Source: Bacteroidota bacterium (GTDB taxonomy: Bacteria; Bacteroidota; Bacteroidia; Chitinophagales; Chitinophagaceae). Taken from it: 64,000 nucleotides of DNA. How positions within the stretch are numbered: position 1 is the stretch's first letter; every line of letters starts with the position of its first letter. The stretch lies in contig JAIUNW010000002.1 in the NCBI GenBank assembly GCA_020161535.1, forward strand, positions 1 through 64,000, given 5' to 3'. A program made the translations under genes and the position numbers. Positions 37,177 to 46,117 of the stretch are shown here, one piece after another. The notes beneath the pieces were generated by a model. It made no database searches. It saw only the letters and a list, made by a program, of their open reading frames with translations, and was not told where the DNA came from.

Positions 37177-38619
37177 ATGCTGTTTAATTCACTTTCCTAT
37201 TTCCTGTTTCTGCCGGCTGTATTTTTATTGTATTGGCTTGTTTTTAATAGATCGGTTTCTACCAGAAATTTATTTTTGATAGTTGTCAGCTATTTTTTTT
37301 ATGCCTGCTGGGACTGGCGCTTCCTATTCCTGTTGGTGTTTTCGACCCTCCTGGATTATTTTTCGGGTCTTAAAATAGAGGCTTGTACAACCAGCTTTTC
37401 CCGTCGTATGTGGCTGTGGATCAGTATAGGCATTAACCTGGGTTTGCTGCTGACATTTAAGTACTTTAACTTTTTCATTGATTCTTTCAATAGTCTGCTT
37501 TCCCAATTGAGGCTTCCTGTCAGCCATTGGAGTTTAAAAGTGATCCTGCCGGTAGGTATATCATTCTACACATTCCATGGTCTCTCGTACGTAATTGATA
37601 TTTATTACAGGCGTATTCGGGCGGAAAGGAATTTTGTTACATACTCGCTCTTTGTGAGCTTTTTTCCGCTGCTGGTTGCCGGTCCGATTGAACGTGCAAC
37701 ACATTTGCTGCCGCAGCTGAGAGAGCCGAGGAAATTCAATTATGAAATGTCTGTCGACGGGCTTCGGCAGATACTGTGGGGGCTGCTGAAGAAAGTTGTT
37801 ATCGCTGACAAATGCGCAGAATTCGCTGACCCGATATTTAACAATTTTACTGGTTACGGAGGCTCTACTTTATTCGCTGGTGCTGTTCTTTTTTCGGTGC
37901 AGATCTACTGCGACTTTTCGGGGTATACCGATATCGCGACGGGATCAGCAAAGCTCTTGGGCTTTAATCTTCTCCGGAACTTCAATTACCCTTATTTTTC
38001 CCGCAGTATAGCCGAATTCTGGCGACGCTGGCATATTTCTTTGTCATCCTGGTTCCGCGATTATGTATACATCCCCTTGGGCGGAAGCAAGGGAGGTAAA
38101 TTTAGAACCGTAAGAAATACTTTCGTTATCTTTTTATTGAGCGGGTTCTGGCATGGCGCAAACTGGACCTTTATCTTTTGGGGCCTGTTAAATGCCCTGT
38201 ATATTCTCCCGTCGGTTTTCGGAGGATCGAACAGGCAGTATTTGGATATTATTGCCGCTGATAAGAGATATCCTACAGCAAAGGAGGCGCTTTTGGTTGT
38301 CAGGACCTTCCTGCTGATCTTGATCGCCTGGGTATTTTTCAGATCGGAAACTCTATCGCAGGCATTTAGTATTGTAGGACGGATGTTTTCCCGTTCTTTT
38401 TTTGAGGCGCCTCTGCTTCCGAACAAGGCAATCCTATTATTGGCTTGTATTCCGCTCTTCTTTCTTGTAGAATGGCTGGGCCGGCGCGATGAATATGCCA
38501 TTCAGCGCCTGTCTTTGAACTGGTCGACATACTGGCGGTGGACGCTATACCTTTTCTTCAGCAGCCTGGTCATTTACTTTCTGGGATCAAAAAATTCATT
38601 TATATACTTTCAGTTCTGA
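37177..38619 (+). CDS. MBOAT family O-acyltransferase (AlgI-like)
   Basis: A 480-residue protein with about eleven membrane segments. It starts [16 protein letters not shown], typical of AlgI/DltB-like MBOAT proteins. [16 protein letters not shown], the basic [19 protein letters not shown] segment and the active-site histidine in [11 protein letters not shown] are all present. It would move an acyl group, usually acetyl, across the membrane to a periplasmic acceptor. The next gene encodes an SGNH-like protein, which is the usual partner that puts the group on the polysaccharide. Confidence 0.93.
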   Translation: MLFNSLSYFLFLPAVFLLYWLVFNRSVSTRNLFLIVVSYFFYACWDWRFLFLLVFSTLLDYFSGLKIEACTTSFSRRMWLWISIGINLGLLLTFKYFNFFIDSFNSLLSQLRLPVSHWSLKVILPVGISFYTFHGLSYVIDIYYRRIRAERNFVTYSLFVSFFPLLVAGPIERATHLLPQLREPRKFNYEMSVDGLRQILWGLLKKVVIADKCAEFADPIFNNFTGYGGSTLFAGAVLFSVQIYCDFSGYTDIATGSAKLLGFNLLRNFNYPYFSRSIAEFWRRWHISLSSWFRDYVYIPLGGSKGGKFRTVRNTFVIFLLSGFWHGANWTFIFWGLLNALYILPSVFGGSNRQYLDIIAADKRYPTAKEALLVVRTFLLILIAWVFFRSETLSQAFSIVGRMFSRSFFEAPLLPNKAILLLACIPLFFLVEWLGRRDEYAIQRLSLNWSTYWRWTLYLFFSSLVIYFLGSKNSFIYFQF

Positions 38620-38622
38620 ATA

Positions 38623-39510
38623 ATGTTCTACATATTCTTAAAAAGGGCGGCTTTTTTTGCCGGTTTACTGGTTGTTTTTTTGGTCGGGGGTTACTATGTG
38701 ACGTCTGCATTGAATGCAGGCAACCGGAATTTTGTTTTACAGAATGGTGCCAGGTATTTGCTTGTCGGGCATTCGCATACTGCCTGCGCCGTAGACCCCG
38801 CTATTGCAAAATCTGTAGCTAATTTTTCAGCGTCGGGAGAGAGCTACCTGTATATGGGGGCCAAGGTCAGGAAGTTTGTTGAAGCGAACGGCAGCCTGAA
38901 ATCTGTCATTATTGCCATTAGTAACAATTCGGTTTCAAAAGAGTTAGACCCATGGGTGGCCAGCGATTTCTTCTTAGGGTACTTTATGCCCAGGTATTAT
39001 CCGCTGATGTCCCAGCCGGAAAAAGACACTTTATTCCGGGAAAATAAAAGTGGGTATATATATTCTTTAGGTAAGACAGCACTCGACAATATATTTTATG
39101 CAGGATACAGGTATGGCCGGTATTCTTCTGTGCTGGGCGGTTTTGAACGGTTGAATGGTGATATTGGAAAATGGGAGCAAAGTGCTGCTATCCGAACGCC
39201 GGAGGCTATTCCTTCTGACACCGTTTCGTCGTTGAACCTTCAGTACCTGGAAAACATGGTTCAGTATCTGAAAGACCGCGATATAAGGGTTATCCTGATC
39301 AGAACGCCCCTTCATCGGTCGTTCTGGAGCAGGTGCAAGAACGAGTGGCTTTTCCAGAAAGTGATACATGAACAGTTCTCTTCTGTCTTGTTTTTGGATT
39401 TCAAAGACTTTCAGCTGACTGACAGCGATTTTCACGATCCCGAACACCTGAATGCCGATGGTGCAGGGAAATTTTCGCGTCACCTTGAGCTTGTATTGGA
39501 GAAAATCTAG
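38623..39510 (+). CDS. SGNH/GDSL-like periplasmic protein, probable MBOAT partner
   Basis: The 295-residue protein has an N-terminal membrane anchor (residues about 8-30). YLLVGHSHTAC resembles the first SGNH block in which the nucleophile serine sits in a GHSH context, and DPEHLNADGAGKF near the end holds the Asp-x2-His pair of the catalytic triad. AlgJ/AlgX- and DltD-like proteins have this layout and complete acyl transfer outside the cytoplasmic membrane. It starts three bases after the MBOAT gene. The overall sequence is not otherwise familiar, so the family call rests on these two motifs and the neighbourhood. Confidence 0.66.
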   Translation: MFYIFLKRAAFFAGLLVVFLVGGYYVTSALNAGNRNFVLQNGARYLLVGHSHTACAVDPAIAKSVANFSASGESYLYMGAKVRKFVEANGSLKSVIIAISNNSVSKELDPWVASDFFLGYFMPRYYPLMSQPEKDTLFRENKSGYIYSLGKTALDNIFYAGYRYGRYSSVLGGFERLNGDIGKWEQSAAIRTPEAIPSDTVSSLNLQYLENMVQYLKDRDIRVILIRTPLHRSFWSRCKNEWLFQKVIHEQFSSVLFLDFKDFQLTDSDFHDPEHLNADGAGKFSRHLELVLEKI

Positions 39511-39539
39511 TTTGACGGTTGTCTTAAAATTATTATATC

Positions 39540-40589
39540 CTGGGCAATTTAATTTGGTTACTACTGGCGTTGTGTTTGGGCAGTCCCGATCGTGCACCGA
39601 AAGACGACCTCATTGTCGGGGCTTACTATTTTGATGGCTGGCGCAACAACCCCAATCACCTTACCCGGTCATTGACAGATTCATTTGCCTACAGGAAACC
39701 CGTATGGGGTTGGAATTCTCATGGACAGATGGATAGGGAGATCAGGTTGGCGGCTGGTGCAGGAATTAATTATTTTTCGTTCTGCTGGTATCTAAGGGGA
39801 AATGATGAAGCCGGCTATAAGCTCGACAAATATAACCAGGGGCTTTTCGAGTTCGACCGGAAGAAAGGATTGGGACTGATGAGGTTTTCCATTCTGGTGG
39901 CCAATCATGAAGGGAGCGAGATTTCGCCCGGCAATTGGGAGTTGGCCAGCCGGCTCTGGCTGGAGCTTTTTAAAAAAACATATTATTTGAAAGTAGGCGG
40001 TAACCCGATAATAACTTTTTTCAGCATTCGTTCTCTAGTAGCACAATTTGGATCGGTAGAAAAAGTAAATACCGCATTTAAAGAGCTGAAGGCAAAAGCG
40101 GTGAAGGCTGGATTCAGCGGGGTTAAAATAGCGATCTGCGTTGGTTCTGGAACAAACGAGTGCCGGCAGGCAGTGGAAGCCGGTGCCGATGTGCTAACAG
40201 GATATAACCATGCGTATGAAGGCATAGAAACGGAACGGATGGCTTATCCGTATGAGGTTTTGAGAAGAAACAGCGAGTTGACCTGGGATAAAATAGCATC
40301 CTTTCAGCTTCCTGTGATCCCGGCCGTTACATTGAACTGGGACCCCCGGCCATGGTCTTACGGAAATGCATTACTGAGTAAATCGCATTGGTTTACCGGG
40401 TACGGGGCTTCAACGTGCGAAGAATCGATCAGGAGTGTGCGGATTTGGTTGCGAAATCATCGGGCCCGAAACGGGGAATTGCAGATGGCTGTTATATATG
40501 CGTGGAACGAGTATGGAGAAGGCGCGTGGCTGACACCTTCAGGCAGCGACTCATTGCTTAATGGCGTAAAAGCAGGATTGGCTAAATAA
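39540..40589 (+). CDS. GH99/WbsX-like (beta/alpha)8 protein
   Basis: The conserved part begins with LIVGAYYFDGW and includes WGWNSHGQMDREI, GINYFSFCWYL, YAWNEYGEGAWL; this is the Glyco_hydro_99-like WbsX group, found in polysaccharide clusters as endo-acting mannan-type hydrolases or transferases. The first canonical start is TTG 39570, but the frame is open further up and encodes a hydrophobic stretch (NLIWLLLALCLG) that would make a signal peptide or lipoprotein leader from CTG 39540. Start is therefore uncertain. It may trim the polymer or release it in the periplasm. Confidence 0.78.
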   Translation: MGNLIWLLLALCLGSPDRAPKDDLIVGAYYFDGWRNNPNHLTRSLTDSFAYRKPVWGWNSHGQMDREIRLAAGAGINYFSFCWYLRGNDEAGYKLDKYNQGLFEFDRKKGLGLMRFSILVANHEGSEISPGNWELASRLWLELFKKTYYLKVGGNPIITFFSIRSLVAQFGSVEKVNTAFKELKAKAVKAGFSGVKIAICVGSGTNECRQAVEAGADVLTGYNHAYEGIETERMAYPYEVLRRNSELTWDKIASFQLPVIPAVTLNWDPRPWSYGNALLSKSHWFTGYGASTCEESIRSVRIWLRNHRARNGELQMAVIYAWNEYGEGAWLTPSGSDSLLNGVKAGLAK

Positions 40590-40615
40590 TAATTTTCAGA
40601 ATAAAAAGTAGCGAG

Positions 40616-41446
40616 GTGATACGCGTTAGAAAGAGATTTGGTCCCTTGGTTATTAACGAATGCTGGAATGGATTTGATGGCGGATTATTGAAAAGCCGCT
40701 TTTCGTTTTGTTCCTTTTTTAATGTGGATGCTGAGCTTTCGCCGGAATATGATCTTTATGCGGAAGAGTACCGGACGGTCTGTAATGATCTGCTTCTGCC
40801 GGAAGATAAGATATTTTCTGCTTTCACCAAGCAGACGAGGAATGCCATAAGACAGACCCAGATTATGGAGGTGGGATTTGATATGGAAACCAGCCTCTCC
40901 GATTTTATTCCATTCTTTAATGATTTCGCAAAGAATATGAACATCCGGCGAACATCGGATCGGAAATTGAAAGAGTACGGCCAAAACATGGAAATTACCA
41001 GCGCTTACTACAAAGGCATTATTTGCGCGGCCCATAGCTATATAATTGACAGGGAAAATAAAACAGTTGTTTTATACCAGTCTGCTTCCAGAAGGATGAT
41101 TGCCGATGATATCGATAAGGGGCTATTGGGAAAGCTCAATAAGGCGCTCCATTTTGAGGATATGAAGTTTTTTAAAGCCCGGGGCTTTAAGCTATACGAT
41201 TTTGGGGGGTATTTTGAAGACCGGAGCGGGCGCGATAACAAAAAAAGGGGTGTTAATGATTTTAAACTTCTTTTTGGTGGTGATATTGTTAAATACAGGA
41301 ATTATTATACAACCTCATTTTGGTACTTTAATAAACTTCGGATATTCGGAAAACAGCATTTCTTGAAAAGCTGGGGAAAGAAAAGAACCCCTTTCGTTGT
41401 CGAGAAACCGATCCGAGTTTCGTCTCAGGAACTACAAATGCACTAG
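40616..41446 (+). CDS. FemAB/GNAT-like acyltransferase
   Basis: A 276-residue protein starting at GTG 40616. The central FTKQTRNAIRQTQ segment followed by DFIPFFNDFAKN, and the late FKLYDFGGYFEDRSG, GVNDFKLLFGGDIVKY, match the double-GNAT FemAB-like group (also the Acetyltransf_6 type). Such proteins attach amino acids or acyl groups to peptidoglycan precursors or to sugars of exopolysaccharides, often in lipo- and exopolysaccharide loci. It is the last gene of the + strand locus. Substrate unknown. Confidence 0.7.
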   Translation: MIRVRKRFGPLVINECWNGFDGGLLKSRFSFCSFFNVDAELSPEYDLYAEEYRTVCNDLLLPEDKIFSAFTKQTRNAIRQTQIMEVGFDMETSLSDFIPFFNDFAKNMNIRRTSDRKLKEYGQNMEITSAYYKGIICAAHSYIIDRENKTVVLYQSASRRMIADDIDKGLLGKLNKALHFEDMKFFKARGFKLYDFGGYFEDRSGRDNKKRGVNDFKLLFGGDIVKYRNYYTTSFWYFNKLRIFGKQHFLKSWGKKRTPFVVEKPIRVSSQELQMH

Positions 41447-41606
41447 CATTTGTATTAAAATCTGACTACAGGAATTTGATTTTGCAGGCTGGTTTATAAA
41501 TGACTTGCATTTGGCATCGGTGACTCCTGTCGGAAATCTCCTTCTCAATTTACGCAAGGATCAAAGATTGGTTTTACTTTTTGCAAAAAATCACTAGATT
41601 TCCTTT

Positions 41607-42076
41607 GTGAAACGTATATTTCACAATTTGTGTCTTGGATTCTATATATGGTTTTTATTTTATATGTTTGTTCTCGCCCGCCGTCGGCCTCACCCACGTT
41701 TTTTATCTACACCAGACACATAAACCTGATTCCCTTTAGTGATAAATATTGGTATTTCATTCACCAACGGGACCTGCCAGTAAATGTTGTTGCCAAGTTT
41801 TACAAAGACGTAATCGGTAATATCCTGCTATTTGTTCCACTTCCCTTTTTTTAATGACCTTCACGCGTTTTCGTTCGCTGCGATCTGCTGTTTTGGTCGA
41901 TCTTCCATTAGTTCTTTGTCGAGTCTACCCAGTTTTTGCTGAGCATTGGAGTGGCGGACATTGATGATCTTATATTGAATACTGCTGGCGCAGTGTTAGG
42001 TTATTTCGTCTGCAGGAAGATACTGCTGATTTTTCCCCAAGTTGGTTTGAAAATGAATTCCTACCGTACGGTTTAA
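41607..42076 (+). pseudogene. Decayed VanZ-like membrane protein gene
   Basis: Three pieces in changing frames align in order with the intact VanZ-like protein at 51674-52111. From GTG 41607 one reads LCLGFYIWFLFYMFVLARRRPHP; then, after a one-base shift near 41697, HINLIPFSDKYWYFIHQ to GNILLFVPLPFF; then, after a stop at 41852 and two more shifts, RSLRSAVLV and finally FLLSIGVADIDDLILN and GAVLGYF up to a stop at 42076. At least three frame disruptions make it non-functional. It shows that a second VanZ copy once ended the polysaccharide operon. Confidence 0.85.
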
Positions 42077-42192
42077 ATAAGTTGCTCTAATTTACAAAAG
42101 CCGAATTTTGGATATAGATAGCTACATTTTCTATCGACCCTTTGATCTCGGGTTGGGGTGGGGCAATTTTATCGTAAAAGAACTGGTGAAAA

Positions 42193-42945
42193 TTATTGAT
42201 TTTTTGAATGTACTTGCCACACAGCCCTTGCTAACCAACTGATTCCAAAAGCTTCCAGTGCTATAACTTCACCCCAAAAGGTGATATGGAGGCTGTTGTA
42301 AATCTTATCAGGCAGCGTTTTACTTAGCACGAAAGTTAGAAGGCAGGATATAATCATTACTATGCCGCATGTAACATGCAAGTAACGTTGTCGGGCGGGA
42401 ACTTTTACAAAATGGTTGTTTTCGTCTAATGTTCTGGTAAAACATTGAATAGACATGACTGCAAGTGAAAGGAGGAAAACGGCCGCAAATAAAAAGTGTA
42501 CATTTTTTCGGAGACAGGAATTTGGCAGATTGGTGACTGATAGCCAGCAATATTCGTTGCTATTTGCTTTGCAGAGATTGTCGGTCGGAAACAAGAGAAT
42601 TCCAAATGCGGAAATTCCTGCAATAAGAGATAAGTAGAAAGCCATATCTCCTTCCCCCTTGTAGATAAGCAGAAAGATAGCAAGTAAGCTGACTATTATA
42701 TCGAGCAAATTGCCAAACCTGGTAAAGTGATAGTGGCTTATAGAAAGAAGAGGATTTGGATGCCCATATTGAAATAATATCAGAAGCCACAAAACCAGGG
42801 GCAACGACATTCCTAAAACGCCGATGGTAATTTCAAGCGTCTTCGTGTTTTCAAGAGCTATTTTATCTGGTTTGGTGAAATCTATTTTGAGCAGTCTTCC
42901 TATTAAAGTAGAGTTAGCTTTTTGCGTGTTTTCAATTCGTGCCAT
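42193..42945 (-). CDS. Six-helix membrane protein of unknown function
   Basis: A 250-residue hydrophobic protein. After about 40 polar N-terminal residues there are about six membrane segments (LPLVLWLLILF, LLDIIVSLLAIFLLIY, FYLSLIAGISAFGILLFP, FLFAAVFLLSLAVM, GIVMIISCLLTFVL and a last one). The pattern is reminiscent of DUF998-like proteins, but I do not recognise it for certain. It lies 22 bases downstream of the M19-type dipeptidase gene on the same strand, so it is probably in the same operon. Confidence 0.75.
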   Translation of the reverse strand: MARIENTQKANSTLIGRLLKIDFTKPDKIALENTKTLEITIGVLGMSLPLVLWLLILFQYGHPNPLLSISHYHFTRFGNLLDIIVSLLAIFLLIYKGEGDMAFYLSLIAGISAFGILLFPTDNLCKANSNEYCWLSVTNLPNSCLRKNVHFLFAAVFLLSLAVMSIQCFTRTLDENNHFVKVPARQRYLHVTCGIVMIISCLLTFVLSKTLPDKIYNSLHITFWGEVIALEAFGISWLARAVWQVHSKNQ

Positions 42946-42967
42946 TTTTTTGGTTTTTATATAGTTT

Positions 42968-44542
42968 TCAGGAAAAGTGTTTTTTTAGAAAGTTGTATCC
43001 GTTGTCAAAAAACAGGTTGTCAATTACATTTGGCGGAACGGTTATTTGGGCCTTCGCAGCCTCGGCGGGCAGAAACTTTTCTACCAGTTGGGCAAATGCC
43101 GGGAATTGCGTTGCATTTCTACAGCAGTGAATAGCAGAAATGAGCCCGTCGAAGTCGCTGCCTATGCAAACATGCTCCCATGGGTTAATGTCCAAATTTT
43201 CTTCCTGACATATCTTTACAATGGTCAAAACATGATTGATGAAATAACGAACATGTTCGTCTGACCGATCTTTAAATTGGACATTCAATACTGTTTCCAA
43301 TTCAGGAATGTGATCGCCGTAAACCTGATCTTTGGATGGGAATAGCTCTCTTATTTCATCTGCCTGATCATCAAGATCCTCCTTACTCCAAATCTCCTCT
43401 TCCGATTCGTTTAGAGAGTATTTTTCCCAGTTTTCTTTCAAGTTAACGGCGTTTAGGGCGCTGTTTGACCATTCGCGGAATTCTGCGATAGAAACGAATT
43501 CCTTATCGTGATAAGTTAATGCGCCGAAAAAATTTCGCTGAGCGCCCAGGATCCGAAGGTCGAGGGATATGCCAATCAGTCCGCCGCTCTTGAGTATTTC
43601 AACTACATCCTCACGATACAGGTTTACAGAATTTGGGTTATGATAAGTTCCCGACAATAGACCGCCCTTTTTTTTCTGTGTCACCCTTACGAAGCCGGTG
43701 CCTTCCCAATGATCAAAAGTCTCTATTCTATTCCATGAAATTCCGGTAAGTCCAACATGGCTTGCTATGATTGGTTTATTGCTGTATTTCTTTCTATGGA
43801 TATCATAAAACTGGCGTCTTGCAATGAGGCTCATGTGTTTGACATCAACCAAAACATTTTGGCAATAGGCGACATCTATCAGTTCCTTCCCCTGCTCACT
43901 GATTCCGTATCCCGTAGGTATAAAATGCTTTTTTGACAGAATTTTATTACCGTAGGCATGATTAATGAATATATTATTTGTCAGATGAGCTGGTGTCAGG
44001 TAGGTGATGACTTTGCCGGCTTTCAATTCCGTTAGTCGGTTTTCCAGGTATTGCCTGTCCATGTTCTCGGTGCTGTTACTACTACGATAAAATGTATGCC
44101 CGCCTTCTATGTTAACAACGATAGAAAACTTTTTATCATCGTTCGTATATTCATCTAACGTGGAAAGGACTTTGATCTGTCGTATCCCGGGTTTGCTAAT
44201 GAGATTATGCCATTCTTCCTTCATGACCTGATTGTAATCTGCTGTGCCTTTTGCCAGATCTTTTAGCCGGGAGCGGCCGAGGACAGAAGTATAGACCCTT
44301 GATGCCAGCCTAAGCAGCCACTGGTCTACCATTCCCATTTCCGGCGGATGCCACGAAAAAGATAGAAGATTGAATCCGACACAGTTTGCTACTTGTGTAA
44401 GGCAGGCTTGGGACTCCAGGCAATTGCCAAGAAGCGCGTCGGGCGGATGCAACTCAGTCCATGCAGAAGGTGCCGATTGTTGTTCTTTGAATAAAGTCTT
44501 TAATGTCGGATGGAAATGAAGATCGAAATATCTATTTGGCAT
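42968..44542 (-). CDS. Peptidase M19 (membrane dipeptidase)-like metallohydrolase
   Basis: The 524-residue protein starts MPNRYFDLHFHP, with the HxH-type zinc site of the amidohydrolase fold in DLHFHP. VVNIEGGH holds the bridging glutamate, IIASHVGLTG the later histidine, and CIGSDFDGLIS the aspartate of the M19 (renal dipeptidase) family. It is longer than usual (about 350-420) because of an insertion at about 330-430, rich in acidic residues. No signal peptide is visible, so it is likely cytoplasmic. Dipeptide or a cyclic-imide substrate is possible; true activity is unknown. Confidence 0.78.
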   Translation of the reverse strand: MPNRYFDLHFHPTLKTLFKEQQSAPSAWTELHPPDALLGNCLESQACLTQVANCVGFNLLSFSWHPPEMGMVDQWLLRLASRVYTSVLGRSRLKDLAKGTADYNQVMKEEWHNLISKPGIRQIKVLSTLDEYTNDDKKFSIVVNIEGGHTFYRSSNSTENMDRQYLENRLTELKAGKVITYLTPAHLTNNIFINHAYGNKILSKKHFIPTGYGISEQGKELIDVAYCQNVLVDVKHMSLIARRQFYDIHRKKYSNKPIIASHVGLTGISWNRIETFDHWEGTGFVRVTQKKKGGLLSGTYHNPNSVNLYREDVVEILKSGGLIGISLDLRILGAQRNFFGALTYHDKEFVSIAEFREWSNSALNAVNLKENWEKYSLNESEEEIWSKEDLDDQADEIRELFPSKDQVYGDHIPELETVLNVQFKDRSDEHVRYFINHVLTIVKICQEENLDINPWEHVCIGSDFDGLISAIHCCRNATQFPAFAQLVEKFLPAEAAKAQITVPPNVIDNLFFDNGYNFLKKHFS

Positions 44543-44664
44543 ATGCTTATTATTTTATTGATTTTTAAGTGTTTGATATCTGGAAGAAGGAATTCGCCGA
44601 TAGGGCTTCATTCGCCGCGTTGTTAATAATTGTTTTCGGCAACCGCTATTAGTCAAATGAAGTT

Positions 44665-46056
44665 TCATATTTGCCAGGAGATTGAACCAAGCCCGTTGGC
44701 ATCAACTTCATACATTTTTTCTTCTATACCTTTGTTAGTAAGGCGTATAGTGGCAAAGCCATTCAATACACGGCAGTCCGCAGCTCTGCAGGTATTGGCT
44801 TTATACGGTGTCGAGGCGAAATGTCGGACAGTTTTTTCGTCGTTTGTCAAACAACCCCTTCCATATGGAATGGCGCTGTGACCCACACAGCGTATACCCG
44901 GATAGTTGCCTGACGGGCATTTGTATGCTGGATTTTCGTTTGCCCAGCCGTCACCATAGACAATTCCAGCATGAATATGTCCGTAATACCAATAGTCAGG
45001 GTTTCGGCTCAGTGCTTTCTGGACTTCAGCATATAGCGGCTCAACAGAAGTTCCCTCATAAGGCAAACAATTGTGATGTGTGAAAATGATGAGCTTTTCA
45101 TTTGCTTTGAGCCCGAGGTTTTGGAGGAATTCGACCTGCGATTGATTGGCGGAAGAAGAAATGGCGCCTTTTCCGATCATAAGACTGGCGTCGAAGTAGG
45201 CAGTGTCTAGCCCAACCAGGCGGTAGTTTTTGTATTTAATTGAAAAAAAACTGCTGGATTGTTGCGCCTGGAAAGAGTAATGCGAGAGCGCTTTGCCGAA
45301 ATACCCGTTGGCCCCAGAATACATCTCGTGGTTTGAATTCAGCGTGAAATGTAATCCAGAGGCTATAGCCGGAAAATCCAACAGGAAACGGTTTGTTTCT
45401 TCGGCGGGCCTGCCGGCATAATATACATCTCCCAGGTGCAGTAGGATATCCGGTTGAGGATTCATATTACGGATAGCTTGAGCAACTAGTTTTGCGGGGC
45501 AGTCGCAGGCACCATCGGCCCAGTGGCCGGTGCCCCAGTCGCCTATTATCGCTATGGTCAGGTCATCCTTTTCATCAAGTCCTTCAATCGCGGCGGGGGT
45601 ATTTTTAAAGGGGTGGGTAGGTATTATGCCGGCTTTTCGAAGCACCTCGGCGATTGTTGACATGGCCCATCCGATGTCTAAATTTGCAAATGGCATTTCA
45701 AGATTCAAGCTGCCGTGAGAGGTTACCTTTTGCAGAGGCACACCATAAAAGGGCGTGAAGAGTTTGCCTGTATCGATTCTGGACATTGAATCAGGCATCC
45801 CAAGCTCCTTGAACAGGTGTGTACTTTGGGGGGCGACCAAGTGACGCATGGCGTGAAGGGCAAACCCGAATTCTGCATTTCCCGAGCCATCTTCACCGGC
45901 CGGTTCAAAATCTCCCCGTATGGCTTTTTCTTCGCTTTTACGTAGGTAGTCCCAAAGCAAGGATAAGTCTGGATAGGAGTTTGCAACAAACAAAGCAGCT
46001 CTGTTGGTTTGTTCGGAAACCCATGCTATGTCTTCAGGTTGTAAGCTTACTGGCAT
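44665..46056 (-). CDS. Calcineurin-like metallophosphoesterase with N-terminal extension
   Basis: In the 463-residue protein the phosphoesterase domain starts near residue 165: IAIIGDWGTGHW, ILLHLGDVYYAG, LNSNHEMYSG (the GNHE-type motif with Ser for Gly), FTHHNCLP and YYGHIHAGI, so all five metal-binding blocks are there. The first 160 residues are mainly helical and are not recognised. There is no signal peptide. It might hydrolyse phosphodiesters or nucleotides. It is transcribed in the same direction as the dipeptidase gene, with 122 bases between. Confidence 0.82.
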   Translation of the reverse strand: MPVSLQPEDIAWVSEQTNRAALFVANSYPDLSLLWDYLRKSEEKAIRGDFEPAGEDGSGNAEFGFALHAMRHLVAPQSTHLFKELGMPDSMSRIDTGKLFTPFYGVPLQKVTSHGSLNLEMPFANLDIGWAMSTIAEVLRKAGIIPTHPFKNTPAAIEGLDEKDDLTIAIIGDWGTGHWADGACDCPAKLVAQAIRNMNPQPDILLHLGDVYYAGRPAEETNRFLLDFPAIASGLHFTLNSNHEMYSGANGYFGKALSHYSFQAQQSSSFFSIKYKNYRLVGLDTAYFDASLMIGKGAISSSANQSQVEFLQNLGLKANEKLIIFTHHNCLPYEGTSVEPLYAEVQKALSRNPDYWYYGHIHAGIVYGDGWANENPAYKCPSGNYPGIRCVGHSAIPYGRGCLTNDEKTVRHFASTPYKANTCRAADCRVLNGFATIRLTNKGIEEKMYEVDANGLGSISWQI

Positions 46057-46117
46057 ATGCGTTTTTTAGAGGGATAGCAATTAAAGTTGTTTTAAGGAAT
46101 CTGGAATTGGCGGTATG

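Noticed and set aside
41630..41854. A 74-residue gene after the polysaccharide locus
   Set aside because: It is the middle fragment of the decayed VanZ gene; its N-terminal residues are out of frame with the family.
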